This document shows positions 21,613 to 29,793 of a stretch of 35,539 nucleotides of DNA, in pieces. Positions within the stretch are counted from its first letter, which is position 1. Each line of letters starts with the position of its first letter. Origin of the DNA: a virus; the IMG/VR virus record IMGVR_UViG_3300049856_000071, positions 1-35,539 of that record; one strand, 5' to 3'. The position numbers and the translations under genes were made by a program. The notes under the pieces were generated by a model that was not told the DNA's origin, did not search any database, and was given only the letters and a program-made list of their open reading frames with translations.

Positions 21613-22338
21613 TTAATCTGTGAGTTGTCCGCCCTTAGTGATATACTCCATTTTCGCGGAGTCACCCAAAGCATCAAACTGCGCTCGCTTCATAGTATTT
21701 GCCTGTGTTGCCCTACTCCCACCGGCGGAGCCGCTGCCTGGGTTGAGTTTGTTTTTGAGCAAATTGGCGTTTCGATCAGAGGCCAGCCATTTTGTGAACG
21801 CTTCAGAGAACTCTGTCTCTTCTCCGTTCAGTTTGGCGGATAGCTTAACAGTATCGCCATCGATCGACAAAGTGGGGGAGCACTGTGCTTGAAAAAGCGT
21901 TGTCGTTTGTTCGATGTCGATGATGTCAGGATATTTTGAGGCCTCTCGCATCAGAGCATTGTTGAGCTTTTCGGTCTTGAGAATTGATTCAACTTGTGTG
22001 CGCGCATTGCGCTCGGTCTCCAATTCCTTTTGGAATTTTGTGAGACTCTTTTGCTGTTCTTTCGCTTCTCGATCTTTCGCTGGCAGATTAATGTTTTCCA
22101 GCTCTTCTATTCGAGCTTTTAATTGATCCGCTTCTGAAAGTTGGCCTCTAAGCCCGTCCATCTCTGATTGGTATTTTTTACGGGCGAACTCGTTGCTCTT
22201 AGCTATTACGCCTTCGAGAAATGACTTCATGTCCGTATCACCTACCATTTTTGGCAGTATTACATTCTGGTTCGTTTGGGGGTTCTTGAACTCGAAAGTT
22301 TCTGCCCCAGCTTGCGCTGTTGTTGTTTCGTCACCCAT
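21613..22338 (-). CDS. Capsid scaffolding protein
   Basis: 241 residues between portal and coat genes. Highly charged and helical: a coiled coil at about 60-135 (KYQSEMDGLRGQLSEADQLK, AKEQQKSLTKFQKELETERN), then a compact part and a Gly/Ser linker (NPGSGSAGGSRATQ) before a C-terminal helix that likely binds coat. Acidic N-terminus. This is the typical composition and order for a scaffold. The start overlaps the portal stop by 1 bp (TAATG). Confidence 0.8.
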   Translation of the reverse strand: MGDETTTAQAGAETFEFKNPQTNQNVILPKMVGDTDMKSFLEGVIAKSNEFARKKYQSEMDGLRGQLSEADQLKARIEELENINLPAKDREAKEQQKSLTKFQKELETERNARTQVESILKTEKLNNALMREASKYPDIIDIEQTTTLFQAQCSPTLSIDGDTVKLSAKLNGEETEFSEAFTKWLASDRNANLLKNKLNPGSGSAGGSRATQANTMKRAQFDALGDSAKMEYITKGGQLTD

Positions 22339-23801
22339 TATGGTTGTACCTCTTGTTGAGTTTTCGCAAATTCTGTGCGCGCCGTTAAGAGCGCGTCAGC
22401 CGCTGCGCCACCACTGAGAGGGAAGTCCGGCGCTGTTCCTTCTGTCTCTTGAGACAGGGTTTCAGCGTCGGCCTTTGGTAAAACCGCTTGAATGATCTCT
22501 TTCAACGCCAGCTGTTTAAGCGGACGCAGACCGAGATTAAAGACATCGTACAACCGCTTAAGCCGCAGATCGAGGTCATCGCTCTGGAAGTTTTTGTTGT
22601 ACTCTATCTCTATTGAATCATCAGCGTTTTTATTGAGCCAGCGCGCCATGGTTTTGAAGATGAACTCTTCAGCCTCTGACATCGCTTGACTGCCGTATCT
22701 TAGTAGTGCTTCGACTTTCTCGAACTCTTTGCCCATTGCGGCCCCGGATTGAACATAGGACTTGTCTCTGTCCTGGTCCATGCCGATCTTGCGGAATATC
22801 TCATAGATGTAGAACTTAACCGCAGAGATAAAGGGCTCGATGGTGTCGAGACCTGGCTTCTTGTATTCCGGCATCCCTGCAGGTGCTTCGACAAGTGGGA
22901 TGTCGTAGATCCCCGCCTTCGTGTACTGCTCTGGGATGTCTCCGATCTTGTTCACCGGAAAGAATAGCGTGGAGAATGTGCCAGTGTGGAGCTGCTCATC
23001 AAGTAAAGAAAGCACGTTGTAGATCTGCTGGGATAGGATCGCGACATCTTCCATCGGCGAATCACTGATCTGGTCATCTTCAACGTCTCGCCAGTTGACG
23101 AAGTGAAACGGGACATATCCAACGCCGTGCGCGCGTGGCGCGCCGGGGATTACGTCATATCCACCGGGCTTTTCTTTGCTGACGATGATCTCAAAGTCTT
23201 GGCTGAGTTTAGTGGTCCACAGCCGGTAGATCATGCGCTTCTTCTCTTCGCTGAATGGATCTTCTTTTTCACATCTTGAGTCATCCAGCAGAACCCAAAT
23301 GAGAGCGCCGTCTTCATCGGTTGCGAAGTCCCTGATCTGGTAAGGATAGTAGACGCAGCAATACGGGTTGAGATTCGCATCCCTGCGCGCCGCCTCTGAT
23401 GGGTATTCATTGGGGTTGAATGATGGCGAATCGACCAGGATGCCGACCGTGTAGAGCAGCGAGGTGATAGAGACCCCGTGCATGAACTGATCAATTCCTT
23501 TGCCCTTTGAGACATCATCCTTGAGGTATTCCAGATCTGGGGGCAGAGTGCGAGAGACGTCATTCTTGAATAAGAACCCAGAAAGGATGTCCGCAATGGG
23601 CTGAAGGTAGTTAAAGTAGATCGCCCGATCTTGCCGGGTCTTGTAAATCTCTGTCCATTCCCTCGGGTATTTCTTGAGATGCCCGCCGTTCTTGTAAGCG
23701 AAGCCGCCACGATATGAATCATCGAGCAGCTTGTAAATATCCAGCTTTGACTGAATCTTTTCAGATCGGCGCGTGCGGATAATCTCGTATTGACCGGCCA
23801 C
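22338..23801 (-). CDS. Portal protein
   Basis: 487 residues from GTG at 23801. The early block (YKLLDDSYRGGFAYKNGGHL, then IYKTRQDRAIYFNYLQPIAD) and the later IYNVLSLLDEQLHT region are typical of portal proteins from the DUF4055/phage portal group, with an extended stem helix (LLRYGSQAMSEAEEFIFKTM). It lies upstream of scaffold and coat. There is no Shine-Dalgarno; a promoter-like element places the transcript start at or next to the GTG. It forms the DNA-entry ring. Confidence 0.8.
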   Translation of the reverse strand: MAGQYEIIRTRRSEKIQSKLDIYKLLDDSYRGGFAYKNGGHLKKYPREWTEIYKTRQDRAIYFNYLQPIADILSGFLFKNDVSRTLPPDLEYLKDDVSKGKGIDQFMHGVSITSLLYTVGILVDSPSFNPNEYPSEAARRDANLNPYCCVYYPYQIRDFATDEDGALIWVLLDDSRCEKEDPFSEEKKRMIYRLWTTKLSQDFEIIVSKEKPGGYDVIPGAPRAHGVGYVPFHFVNWRDVEDDQISDSPMEDVAILSQQIYNVLSLLDEQLHTGTFSTLFFPVNKIGDIPEQYTKAGIYDIPLVEAPAGMPEYKKPGLDTIEPFISAVKFYIYEIFRKIGMDQDRDKSYVQSGAAMGKEFEKVEALLRYGSQAMSEAEEFIFKTMARWLNKNADDSIEIEYNKNFQSDDLDLRLKRLYDVFNLGLRPLKQLALKEIIQAVLPKADAETLSQETEGTAPDFPLSGGAAADALLTARTEFAKTQQEVQP

Positions 23802-23804
23802 AGC

Positions 23805-23837
23805 CTTATATCATAGGCGCGCTATGTTTGTCAAGGG
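23805..23837 (-). promoter_or_regulatory. Motif A copy 1 / putative portal promoter
   Basis: Minus strand CCCTTGACAAACAT (23837-23824) followed 18 bp after TTGACA by TATAAG (23810-23805), just before the portal GTG. The spacer contains a perfect 5 bp dyad, CATAG-N5-CTATG (23812-23826). This is the best promoter match among the four motif A copies. Confidence 0.55.
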
Positions 23838-23841
23838 AAAA

Positions 23842-23853
23842 GATGTGACATAA
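23842..23853. promoter_or_regulatory. Motif B partial copy
   Basis: GATGTGACATAA, sharing 12 bp with the exact motif B sites. It lies 4 bp from motif A copy 1 in the 54 bp gap before the portal gene. Side-by-side placement of both motifs suggests a compact control region. Confidence 0.35.
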
Positions 23854-23855
23854 TC

Positions 23856-25340
23856 TTATTCCCAGAAGCCTTCGATCCCGATCAGCGAAGTGATCGAGCC
23901 AACAGTTGTGACAATGCCAACATTCTTTGCAACGATTGCGAAAAACTCTGCAGGGTTGACCACTATCGGCGTCTCAAAAGTGACGTTTACACCACCGGTC
24001 ACAACAGCACCAATAGCCGCTGTGATCGGGAAGTTCTCCGCACCAATAAACATCTTTTTGGGTAGCTTCGTTGCAGCAGTAGTAAACGAAGCGCTTTCTG
24101 TGGTGGCAAGTGATGCCGCTGTGTGTCCCCACGCAGCAGAGTACATCATGTGAACGGCACCACCCGTTAAGGCGGCAGAGACAGCAGAGTTGATCCGAAT
24201 GCCCGTGATGTATAACGTTCGCGGCTGTATATTGACTGTGCCAGTCACGTTCTGATATGACATGAGAAGGCCGTCAGTAAAGGCCGTAAGCGTTGGCAAA
24301 TACGTGGCCTGTCCGCCGAGACCCGCCACTGCAGGCACCGCGCCAATTGCTGTATTGGTCAGAGCCGCAGCAGTTCCAATCGCCTGAGAGTTTGAGCTGT
24401 TACTCGTTCCAGTCGTACCAAATGCCGTACCGTTTGGCGTGATCGCGACGTGCTTACCCATTGAGGCCATGATTGTGGGCAAACTTTTTCCAGTGTCCAC
24501 ATCAAGTGTCTTTGCGGTAACAGCACCGAAACGCGCGTATGTACCGTTAACGCTCGCAATCGTGCCAGTGTTTCGCGCTATCATCGCGATCGGTAACGCA
24601 CCAGACAGGAATGGCTCTGTAAAGCCTGCGGGGATATTGAAGTTTCCAATCTCTACGTCATTGACATAGAAACGGCAAATCTTATCTGTGATGATCATCT
24701 TGGCGCGGAATCCCGTGTCAATCGTGAAGTTCGAGCACGCCCGTGGTGTCGTGATTTGCGTCTCTGATCCCGAGTTATTCACCATTATGCCGTTGAGTCC
24801 AGCCGAAGTGTATCGGAAGAAAACACCATCTGGAGGAGCCACGGCTGTGGCTGGTGGCACGAATAATCCAAACTCTATGACCTGCCCTGCAAGCGGAGTA
24901 ATGACCACCCCTGAAAAGTTCATATCGAACTCTAATAGCAGACCGGCGTTAGTCCAGATCGGGATGTGCCGCCATGTAGAAAGTGCGACTACACCGCCTG
25001 TGGTTACAACCTGTGTTGGGTTGAGGTTAAAGAATCCGCTTGCACCTGTGCCAATTAGCGAGTTTAGAGAAAAGAACTTCCATATTGAGGTATTTTGGAT
25101 AACCGAGTTGAATCGATCCTCAAAAAGTGGAGTACCTACGCCCACCTGCAGATTGAAGTCTTCGCTCACCCTCGGTAGGATCACGTCTTTAGAGCCCGTG
25201 ATTGTACCCGCATCATTCTGACCCGCTAACCCAACAAGGCCAATGTTAGCCTTTGTTTTCGTCGGTTGAACCAAGAGCTCCAGATCTGAGTTTACGTTTG
25301 CCTTTACAGCGGACGCGCCGCCAATGATTTCTACTGCCAT
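23856..25340 (-). CDS. Capsid-associated structural protein with lectin-like fold (putative)
   Basis: 494 residues, Ala/Thr/Gly-rich, starting MAVEIIGGASAVKANVNSDL, an opening I associate with phage virion proteins. Residues about 75-275 (IPIWTNAGLLLEFDMNFSGV, FRAKMIITDKICRFYVNDVE) look like a concanavalin/LamG-type beta-sandwich. The C-terminal 180 residues (TLYITGIRINSAVSAAL, AVVTGGVNVTFETPIVVNPA) are another beta-rich virion domain. Its place between terminase and portal with two fibre-like genes points to a head fibre or decoration protein. AGGGG precedes the ATG. Confidence 0.55.
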   Translation of the reverse strand: MAVEIIGGASAVKANVNSDLELLVQPTKTKANIGLVGLAGQNDAGTITGSKDVILPRVSEDFNLQVGVGTPLFEDRFNSVIQNTSIWKFFSLNSLIGTGASGFFNLNPTQVVTTGGVVALSTWRHIPIWTNAGLLLEFDMNFSGVVITPLAGQVIEFGLFVPPATAVAPPDGVFFRYTSAGLNGIMVNNSGSETQITTPRACSNFTIDTGFRAKMIITDKICRFYVNDVEIGNFNIPAGFTEPFLSGALPIAMIARNTGTIASVNGTYARFGAVTAKTLDVDTGKSLPTIMASMGKHVAITPNGTAFGTTGTSNSSNSQAIGTAAALTNTAIGAVPAVAGLGGQATYLPTLTAFTDGLLMSYQNVTGTVNIQPRTLYITGIRINSAVSAALTGGAVHMMYSAAWGHTAASLATTESASFTTAATKLPKKMFIGAENFPITAAIGAVVTGGVNVTFETPIVVNPAEFFAIVAKNVGIVTTVGSITSLIGIEGFWE

Positions 25341-25341
25341 T

Positions 25342-26682
25342 TTATACCCCTACTTTTTCTGTTAAAACACCTATGATACCAATCGCCCCGAGTGGAGCCG
25401 CACAATATAACGTGTAACCTACGCCAACCGAGATTGCAACCGAGACATCTATGTATTGAATCGCTGCCTCTTCTGCGGTCATGGTAGACCCGCCGACAAT
25501 GTTGCACTGTATGGAGTCGTTGGCTGTTATCGTTGCATCAGCCACGAAGAGCGACACATCACGCGCCCCGGTGCCAAAGTTTACCGATTGCACTGCGCGC
25601 GTATTGTTTACCGCTGCGAATGTGCCGTCACCCCGGAGGAAAGTTGTCGTGTTATTCGGTGGCGTTGGTACTGCCCCACCCACAGTGGCGGTCATCGCTG
25701 GCAGGTCTGCGCCTGTCGCGATTGACGGGGCACCTGTGCCGGTCGTGTTCTTAAGCATTCCTGTTGCGAGTCCAGCCATTGAAACGCCGTTGATCTTGAC
25801 GACGGTCAACGCCGTTGCGCCTGTTGCGTCGCCTGTGTGGGTTGCGTTGGATACCAGGCCAGAGTATTGGCTGTTGGTTGCGTTGTCGCCTGTGTTTGTT
25901 CCAGAGCTGGCGCCAGTGACTGTGCCGCCACCTGTTGCAATATCTCCATCTGATATTGCCGTGTTTAATTGCGCTACCGTAAACGACCCAAGAACTGCAG
26001 CGTTGCCGACTGAGGTCACATGCCCCGTCAAGTTTGCATTGGTCGTAACCGTTGCCGCATTCCCCGTGATGTTAGTCTGATCTCCGGTGTTTGTACCTGT
26101 GGCCGTACCGCCGCCGGTTGCGATGTCTCCATCACTTAGTGCTGTATTGAGTTGAGCAACCGTGAATGATCCGAGCACAGCAGTATTCCCAACAGATGTG
26201 ACATGGCCTGTGAGATTGGCGTTAGTTGTGACCGTGGCGGCATTGCCTGAGATATTCGTCTGATCACCCGTATTCGTGCCGCTTAGATTCGACCCCGTAA
26301 CCGTACCCACCGCAGCGACCGATGAGGGGGTGATTGCCCCGAGCGTTATTGATATCGCTGGTGTGGTCGTGGCGTTAGCAACAGAGCCAGAAACGCCGTT
26401 GGCAGTCGTGACCGAAACAGTTGTTACCGTGCCTGAGCCACCACCACCGCCACCCGTGACCCATTCTGTATTGTAGTTTGTGCCGTCTATTTTCGCGAGT
26501 ACCTGACCGGCTGTGCCACCTACGGGCACACCCTGGCCTGCTGCACCAGTGGCACCCGTTGCGCCCGTGGCCCCTGTCGCTCCAGTGGCGCCAGTTGCAC
26601 CCGCTGCACCAGGAGCGCCCGTAGTCTGAACTACAAGCTCAATGGTCTCCTCTTGGATAAATTCAATTACTTGATCAGGCAC
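25342..26682 (-). CDS. Fibre protein with collagen-like segment and 61-aa tandem repeats
   Basis: 446 residues from GTG at 26682, overlapping the upstream stop by 8 bp. Order: short N-terminal strand region, then a collagen-like run of (Gly-Ala-Thr) triplets at about 22-48, a Gly6 linker, and two almost identical 61-residue repeats (135-195 and 196-256; units begin GTNTGDQTNI), with a partial third. A C-terminal domain follows (FLRGDGTFAAVNNTRAVQSV), similar to the ends of many phage fibres. Trimeric fibre expected. Being next to terminase/portal rather than tail genes suggests a head fibre. Confidence 0.7.
   Translation of the reverse strand: MPDQVIEFIQEETIELVVQTTGAPGAAGATGATGATGATGATGATGAAGQGVPVGGTAGQVLAKIDGTNYNTEWVTGGGGGGSGTVTTVSVTTANGVSGSVANATTTPAISITLGAITPSSVAAVGTVTGSNLSGTNTGDQTNISGNAATVTTNANLTGHVTSVGNTAVLGSFTVAQLNTALSDGDIATGGGTATGTNTGDQTNITGNAATVTTNANLTGHVTSVGNAAVLGSFTVAQLNTAISDGDIATGGGTVTGASSGTNTGDNATNSQYSGLVSNATHTGDATGATALTVVKINGVSMAGLATGMLKNTTGTGAPSIATGADLPAMTATVGGAVPTPPNNTTTFLRGDGTFAAVNNTRAVQSVNFGTGARDVSLFVADATITANDSIQCNIVGGSTMTAEEAAIQYIDVSVAISVGVGYTLYCAAPLGAIGIIGVLTEKVGV
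25915..26280 (-). repeat. Two 183 bp tandem repeats in the fibre gene
   Basis: The units at about 26280-26098 and 26097-25915 encode 61-residue copies differing at only a few residues (for example NISG/NITG, NTAV/NAAV), while their DNA differs more at third positions. The protein sequence therefore appears conserved, and the duplication is not brand new. Confidence 0.7.
26538..26619 (-). repeat. Collagen-like (GXT)n coding repeat
   Basis: About nine Gly-X-Y triplets (GAP GAA GAT then repeated GAT) near the N-terminus of the fibre gene. The DNA is a 9 bp-periodic GC-rich run. Phage collagen-like segments are usually fibre stalks, and are prone to length change by slippage. Confidence 0.7.
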
Positions 26683-27058
26683 TGGTCCCCGTCCATAGTG
26701 GTTGTATCTCGATTGAAGGCGAGAATTTCACGTCTGCGCCACTGGAGAATCTTGTGTCAAAGTAATAGTATTGGCCGAGAGTAAACAGTGCAGTTTGCGC
26801 TGCGGTGAATTGACAGACAGCGATCCCGTTTGTGGGGGTTGGGATGGTGATGCCTGATGTGGCTGTCCCGATTGTGAAAAGGATAGTTGCGCCCGTTTCT
26901 CTTGATGTCATCACATCGATCTTCGCTGCATAGCCGGTGAGATCAAAGCCTGTGTTATTTGATTTGTTCTTGAGACGCACCTTGAAGTTGTACGTGCCAC
27001 CGCGCGGGATGGTGATTCTAATGCCTGGCGCTGATGTCTCCACCATTTGCGGCCACAT
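26675..27058 (-). CDS. Fibre-anchor-like small structural protein
   Basis: 127 residues from ATG 27058; an in-frame ATG at 27046 (MVETSAPGIRITIPRGGTYN) is equally likely. The beta-rich sequence, with YNFKVRLKNKSNNTGFDLTG near the start and FTLGQYYYFDTRFSSG near the end, resembles the immunoglobulin-like N-terminal domain of BppU-type baseplate/fibre adaptors. Overlapping the fibre gene, it is likely its attachment partner. There is no Shine-Dalgarno; a motif A promoter-like element lies immediately upstream. Confidence 0.55.
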   Translation of the reverse strand: MWPQMVETSAPGIRITIPRGGTYNFKVRLKNKSNNTGFDLTGYAAKIDVMTSRETGATILFTIGTATSGITIPTPTNGIAVCQFTAAQTALFTLGQYYYFDTRFSSGADVKFSPSIEIQPLWTGTSA

Positions 27059-27060
27059 AT

Positions 27061-27090
27061 AACCATGTGCCGATGTTTGTCAAGGGGGAT
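27061..27090 (-). promoter_or_regulatory. Motif A copy 2 / putative promoter
   Basis: CGATGTTTGTCAAGGGGGAT at 27071-27090 (plus-strand reading) is identical over 20 bp to 29336-29355. On the minus strand TTGACA is at 27083-27078 and a TATATG lies 16 bp downstream, overlapping the first ATG. The start point would fall near 27049, almost touching the second ATG at 27046. Confidence 0.5.
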
Positions 27091-27091
27091 C

Positions 27092-28348
27092 TTAACGAGC
27101 TTTATGGAAAGCAGGCTTGGCAGGCGCGGAGAATATCCCCATGACTAAATATCTGAGGGCATCAAGCGCATGGTCATCCTCTTTGACAACTTCGTCTTTA
27201 TTGCCGTCTTTCCACTTGTATGATTGAAATTCATTCAATAGATTTTGACATGACCGGTGAACCTTTATCTTCCTCTTTTCTATCAACCCGGTCGTAAGGT
27301 TTATCCCGGCCTTCACGTCTTTAATCGCTGGCGTTGTCTGTATCCCCCCGAATTTCTCCAATTGCGCCACCTCGCCGGAGTCGTGGTCTGCCCATGAATT
27401 CTCGATCCGCCACGGTGTGCGATCCCTGACCTCCTGAGCGTGAACGTCAACGGTGATTCTTGAAATATATCTTTCAGCGGTGATATAAAGCGTGTCATCT
27501 GAGGCGAGCATACCCCAAAGGCATACAAAAGGATTAACAAAGCCAAAGTCGAAACTCCTGTAAAACCTGCACCCTGTATCAATAGGGGGAATGTCATACA
27601 CATTTAACTCAGGGTCAAACGTCGCATAAACCAACCCTTTCAGCTGCCCGAATTCCCCACGAAGAAAGCGGCGCTGGTCTCCCTCGCTCATACTCTCCAA
27701 GGTTTTCAGGTATTCAGGCGAAAGATTTGCCCTATTGTCGTAAGGGTTCATCCTGAGCCATGCCCATTTTTCTCTGTCTGGTAGTGGGTTTCCTGTGTCT
27801 GGGTCTACACCCTCAATAAATACCTTGTGAGTCCAATGCCGCACGGTTGGTGGGTTGAAGTCGAAAACCAGCATTGGCTTGATATAGCCCTTGTGCGTCC
27901 TGTGTGTAGATCTATCCCGTAGTCTTGTGCGTAATGCCGGCACGTTGGCCCATGCTATCTCTGACGCCTCGTTAGGCCATATCGTGGCATAGTCCGGCCC
28001 GAGAACCTTATCAATCTCAGACGGGTGCAGTCCGCCAATGCGTATCTCTGACCCGTTCTTGTAAACCACCTTGGCCGGCTGCTTGTACTCGGTGCAATGC
28101 TTATTCGCTATGTCGCCCTTTAACACCCGGTTAATCATCATGGTTGACCACACCGTGTCTCGGCAGTCTGCCATTGTCTTTCTTAGGATTATCTGGAGAC
28201 AGCCAGGAAATTCGTTCGCCCTTTGCCTGAATTTATGCCCGGCAACATAGGTCTTTCCTGAGCCAGAGCCGCCGAAGAGTGCGGCCTGTTGTATTTTCGG
28301 ATTAGATAGCAGCCCAAAGGCTTCGACTTGCTTTTCTGTCCAAGGCAT
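27092..28348 (-). CDS. terL: Terminase large subunit
   Basis: 418 residues. Walker A GGSGSGKT (26-33), Walker B-like YATIWPNEASEI (120-131) and the RNase H-type nuclease acids Asp267 (SFDFGFVNP), Asp321/323 (WADHDSG) and Asp391/392 (EDDHALDAL) are all in order. It cleaves concatemers and drives DNA packaging through the portal. It overlaps terS by 1 bp. Length and motifs fit the Terminase_3/6-type enzymes of headful or cos phages; packaging mode cannot be told from sequence alone. Confidence 0.93.
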   Translation of the reverse strand: MPWTEKQVEAFGLLSNPKIQQAALFGGSGSGKTYVAGHKFRQRANEFPGCLQIILRKTMADCRDTVWSTMMINRVLKGDIANKHCTEYKQPAKVVYKNGSEIRIGGLHPSEIDKVLGPDYATIWPNEASEIAWANVPALRTRLRDRSTHRTHKGYIKPMLVFDFNPPTVRHWTHKVFIEGVDPDTGNPLPDREKWAWLRMNPYDNRANLSPEYLKTLESMSEGDQRRFLRGEFGQLKGLVYATFDPELNVYDIPPIDTGCRFYRSFDFGFVNPFVCLWGMLASDDTLYITAERYISRITVDVHAQEVRDRTPWRIENSWADHDSGEVAQLEKFGGIQTTPAIKDVKAGINLTTGLIEKRKIKVHRSCQNLLNEFQSYKWKDGNKDEVVKEDDHALDALRYLVMGIFSAPAKPAFHKAR

Positions 28349-28755
28349 TATTCCTGAGCCGTGGCCGGCAATGCCTCGTATTGTATCGGCGCGCCATCTT
28401 TACCGGTTAGCTCCAATCGCTCAGTCAGTAGCCCTACATGCTTGGCTAGAAGCTCAGACGCTTTGAGTCTGTACTGTACATTTTGCTCTTGATCTTGTGA
28501 CACATTGCCCCAGAGGCCTAGTACACGCGCTTTCACTGAATCTCGATCTGCTTCTATTTGCTCGTTTATGGCATTGCTGATATACGTCTTGATGTCAGCA
28601 TTTATCATCAGCCTTTGGCCTGCTACGTTTGCTCGTGTCTTGTAGCCTGCGCGCCTTGCGGCCTCTGAGGCGTTAAGGGTCTTTAGATATTCAATGCAGA
28701 ATCGTCTGCGCCTTTCTGGTAGCTTGGATAATAATACTGGCTCACTCTTCGCCAT
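28348..28755 (-). CDS. terS: Terminase small subunit
   Basis: 135 residues. RRRRFCIEYLKTLNASEAAR followed by RAGYKTRANVAGQRLMINAD matches the Terminase_2 family DNA-binding helix-turn-helix. A central helical region (EQIEADRDSVKARVLGLWGN) likely oligomerises, and the variable C-terminus would contact TerL. It sits immediately before terL, as usual. The packaging start site (pac/cos) is probably in or near this gene, but I see no distinct signature. Confidence 0.85.
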   Translation of the reverse strand: MAKSEPVLLSKLPERRRRFCIEYLKTLNASEAARRAGYKTRANVAGQRLMINADIKTYISNAINEQIEADRDSVKARVLGLWGNVSQDQEQNVQYRLKASELLAKHVGLLTERLELTGKDGAPIQYEALPATAQE

Positions 28756-28864
28756 GTCCGCACTCTTCGCAGTCGTGCGGCGGCTCCCAAGTGAGGTTTA
28801 CCGCTACTGCGTTGGTTTGAGCTGGTTGCTCGGGTTCTGGAGTTACTTGTTCAGCCTGGTTCAT
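28742..28864 (-). CDS. Small acidic protein with CxxC (40 aa)
   Basis: The frame begins MNQAEQVTPEPEQPAQTNAV and ends DCEECGHGEE, with Cys34-x2-Cys37. It overlaps terS by 14 bp and the upstream gene by ATGA. The ribosome site is weak, consistent with coupling. It is Pro/Gln/Glu-rich and probably unstructured apart from the CxxC. Function unknown; its position suggests a role near packaging or late early-gene control. Confidence 0.5.
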   Translation of the reverse strand: MNQAEQVTPEPEQPAQTNAVAVNLTWEPPHDCEECGHGEE

Positions 28865-29025
28865 GGATCTATGTCTTCGCTGTCATGCCTGATCGATGGC
28901 TTGGGCTTTGTTGGTTTAGCCTTGCCGCTGACCTCTGAGAATAGCTCTTCAATGTAGCCCCTGTGTGGCTCGGCCATGGGTTTGGATAATAGAGTCTCGA
29001 AAAACTTGATTCGTTCTGCTGTCAT
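28861..29025 (-). CDS. Small hypothetical phage protein (54 aa)
   Basis: Begins MTAERIKFFETLLSKPMAEP and contains YIEELFSEVSGKAKPTKPKP. The ribosome site AGAGGTGAG is 4 bp from ATG. Overlaps of 4 bp at both ends (ATGA) tie it to its neighbours. The N-terminal helix plus Lys/Pro-rich tail is not assigned to a family. Confidence 0.55.
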   Translation of the reverse strand: MTAERIKFFETLLSKPMAEPHRGYIEELFSEVSGKAKPTKPKPSIRHDSEDIDP

Positions 29026-29246
29026 TTGCTCACCTCTCTGAGAATACTGAAAAATATAATTACGGACGACATAAAGGCGAAGCCGATGAAAGCCACGCCC
29101 TCGAATAGCTTTGACTCTTCATGCTTTTGAATAGCCGTCGCCCGCCAGTCTGTCGCTATTCGGTACAAGCGTTCACAGTCGTTTGTGGTCTTGGCGTAGG
29201 CTGTTTCCAGCTTTTTGTTGCGGTTTTTAACGGATTGATTCTGCAT
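29022..29246 (-). CDS. Tail-anchored small membrane protein
   Basis: 74 residues: a basic, hydrophilic helix (residues 1-45) and one C-terminal membrane segment at about 48-68 (EGVAFIGFAFMSSVIIFFSI). The start lacks a ribosome site, and a 113 bp gap with motif A copy 3 lies upstream. Function unknown; a Rz-like or coiled-coil membrane factor is possible, but the early location argues against a spanin. Confidence 0.55.
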   Translation of the reverse strand: MQNQSVKNRNKKLETAYAKTTNDCERLYRIATDWRATAIQKHEESKLFEGVAFIGFAFMSSVIIFFSILREVSK

Positions 29247-29335
29247 AAAAAAGTGCCGGTACTTGCTGCGAGGTTATGAAGTTTTGGAGACACATGGTTT
29301 TACGGCTTTCCCGGCGTCCATTGGTGAAGTGTGGG

Positions 29336-29355
29336 CGATGTTTGTCAAGGGGGAT
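29336..29355 (-). promoter_or_regulatory. Motif A copy 3
   Basis: CGATGTTTGTCAAGGGGGAT (plus reading), identical to 27071-27090. On the minus strand TTGACA (29348-29343) faces the membrane-protein gene about 100 bp away. No good -10 is seen at 16-18 bp. It lies in the only sizeable gap (29247-29359) between terminase and SSB. Confidence 0.45.
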
Positions 29356-29359
29356 TGGG

Positions 29360-29596
29360 TCATGGTTGGCCCTTTAGCCTTTCGGATAGCTCACGCCATG
29401 CCTCAAAGTTTGACAATTCGTCGGCTGTCCGTTTTGGGTGCTTAACCGATGACGCCGCGTCCATAGCCAGCGCGATTATCTGGCCGACTTCTGAGGCGGT
29501 GAAAACTCGCTCAGGTTTCGGAACCATGTGGCCGCTATCGGTAAACAGGTTTGCGATGTGAGGTGTGCAGTCGTCATGGTATTTAATCTCTTTCAT
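29360..29596 (-). CDS. Hypothetical early protein
   Basis: 78 residues, start with GGAG 9 bp upstream and 4 bp overlap with the next gene. It begins with HDDCTPHIANLFTDSGHMVP and has helical segments (VGQIIALAMDAASSV, NFEAWRELSERLKG). Its ending resembles that of the neighbour at 29593-29793 (EEWRVLAHELKSSG), suggesting the two may be distant paralogues. Function unknown. Confidence 0.6.
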   Translation of the reverse strand: MKEIKYHDDCTPHIANLFTDSGHMVPKPERVFTASEVGQIIALAMDAASSVKHPKRTADELSNFEAWRELSERLKGQP

Positions 29597-29793
29597 GTCG
29601 TTTCTCCTGATGATTTTAATTCATGGGCCAAAACCCGCCACTCTTCACAAGCTTTTAACCCGGCCTCACCTTCGTCGTAAGGGCTTGCAGCTAAAGCAAA
29701 CTCATACGCGCATTGATCTATTATCTCACCCACCGCTTTCCTTTGTTCGTTGTTCAGGTTAGAGAGTATTGGTTTGTAGTGGGAAGGGGTCAC
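29593..29793 (-). CDS. Hypothetical early protein, possible paralogue of its neighbour
   Basis: 66 residues from GTG at 29793, chosen because it overlaps the upstream TGA (GTGA) and AGAGG lies 7 bp before. An ATG at 29811 is an alternative. It is mostly helical (NNEQRKAVGEIIDQCAYEFA, GLKACEEWRVLAHELKSSG). No family recognised. Confidence 0.55.
   Translation of the reverse strand: MTPSHYKPILSNLNNEQRKAVGEIIDQCAYEFALAASPYDEGEAGLKACEEWRVLAHELKSSGETT

Noticed and set aside
25481-26080. 199-codon plus-strand frame opposite the fibre gene
   Set aside because: It mirrors the Thr/Gly/Ala repeat coding and its Val/Pro/Ala-rich translation has no family features. Reverse complement of a repetitive gene.
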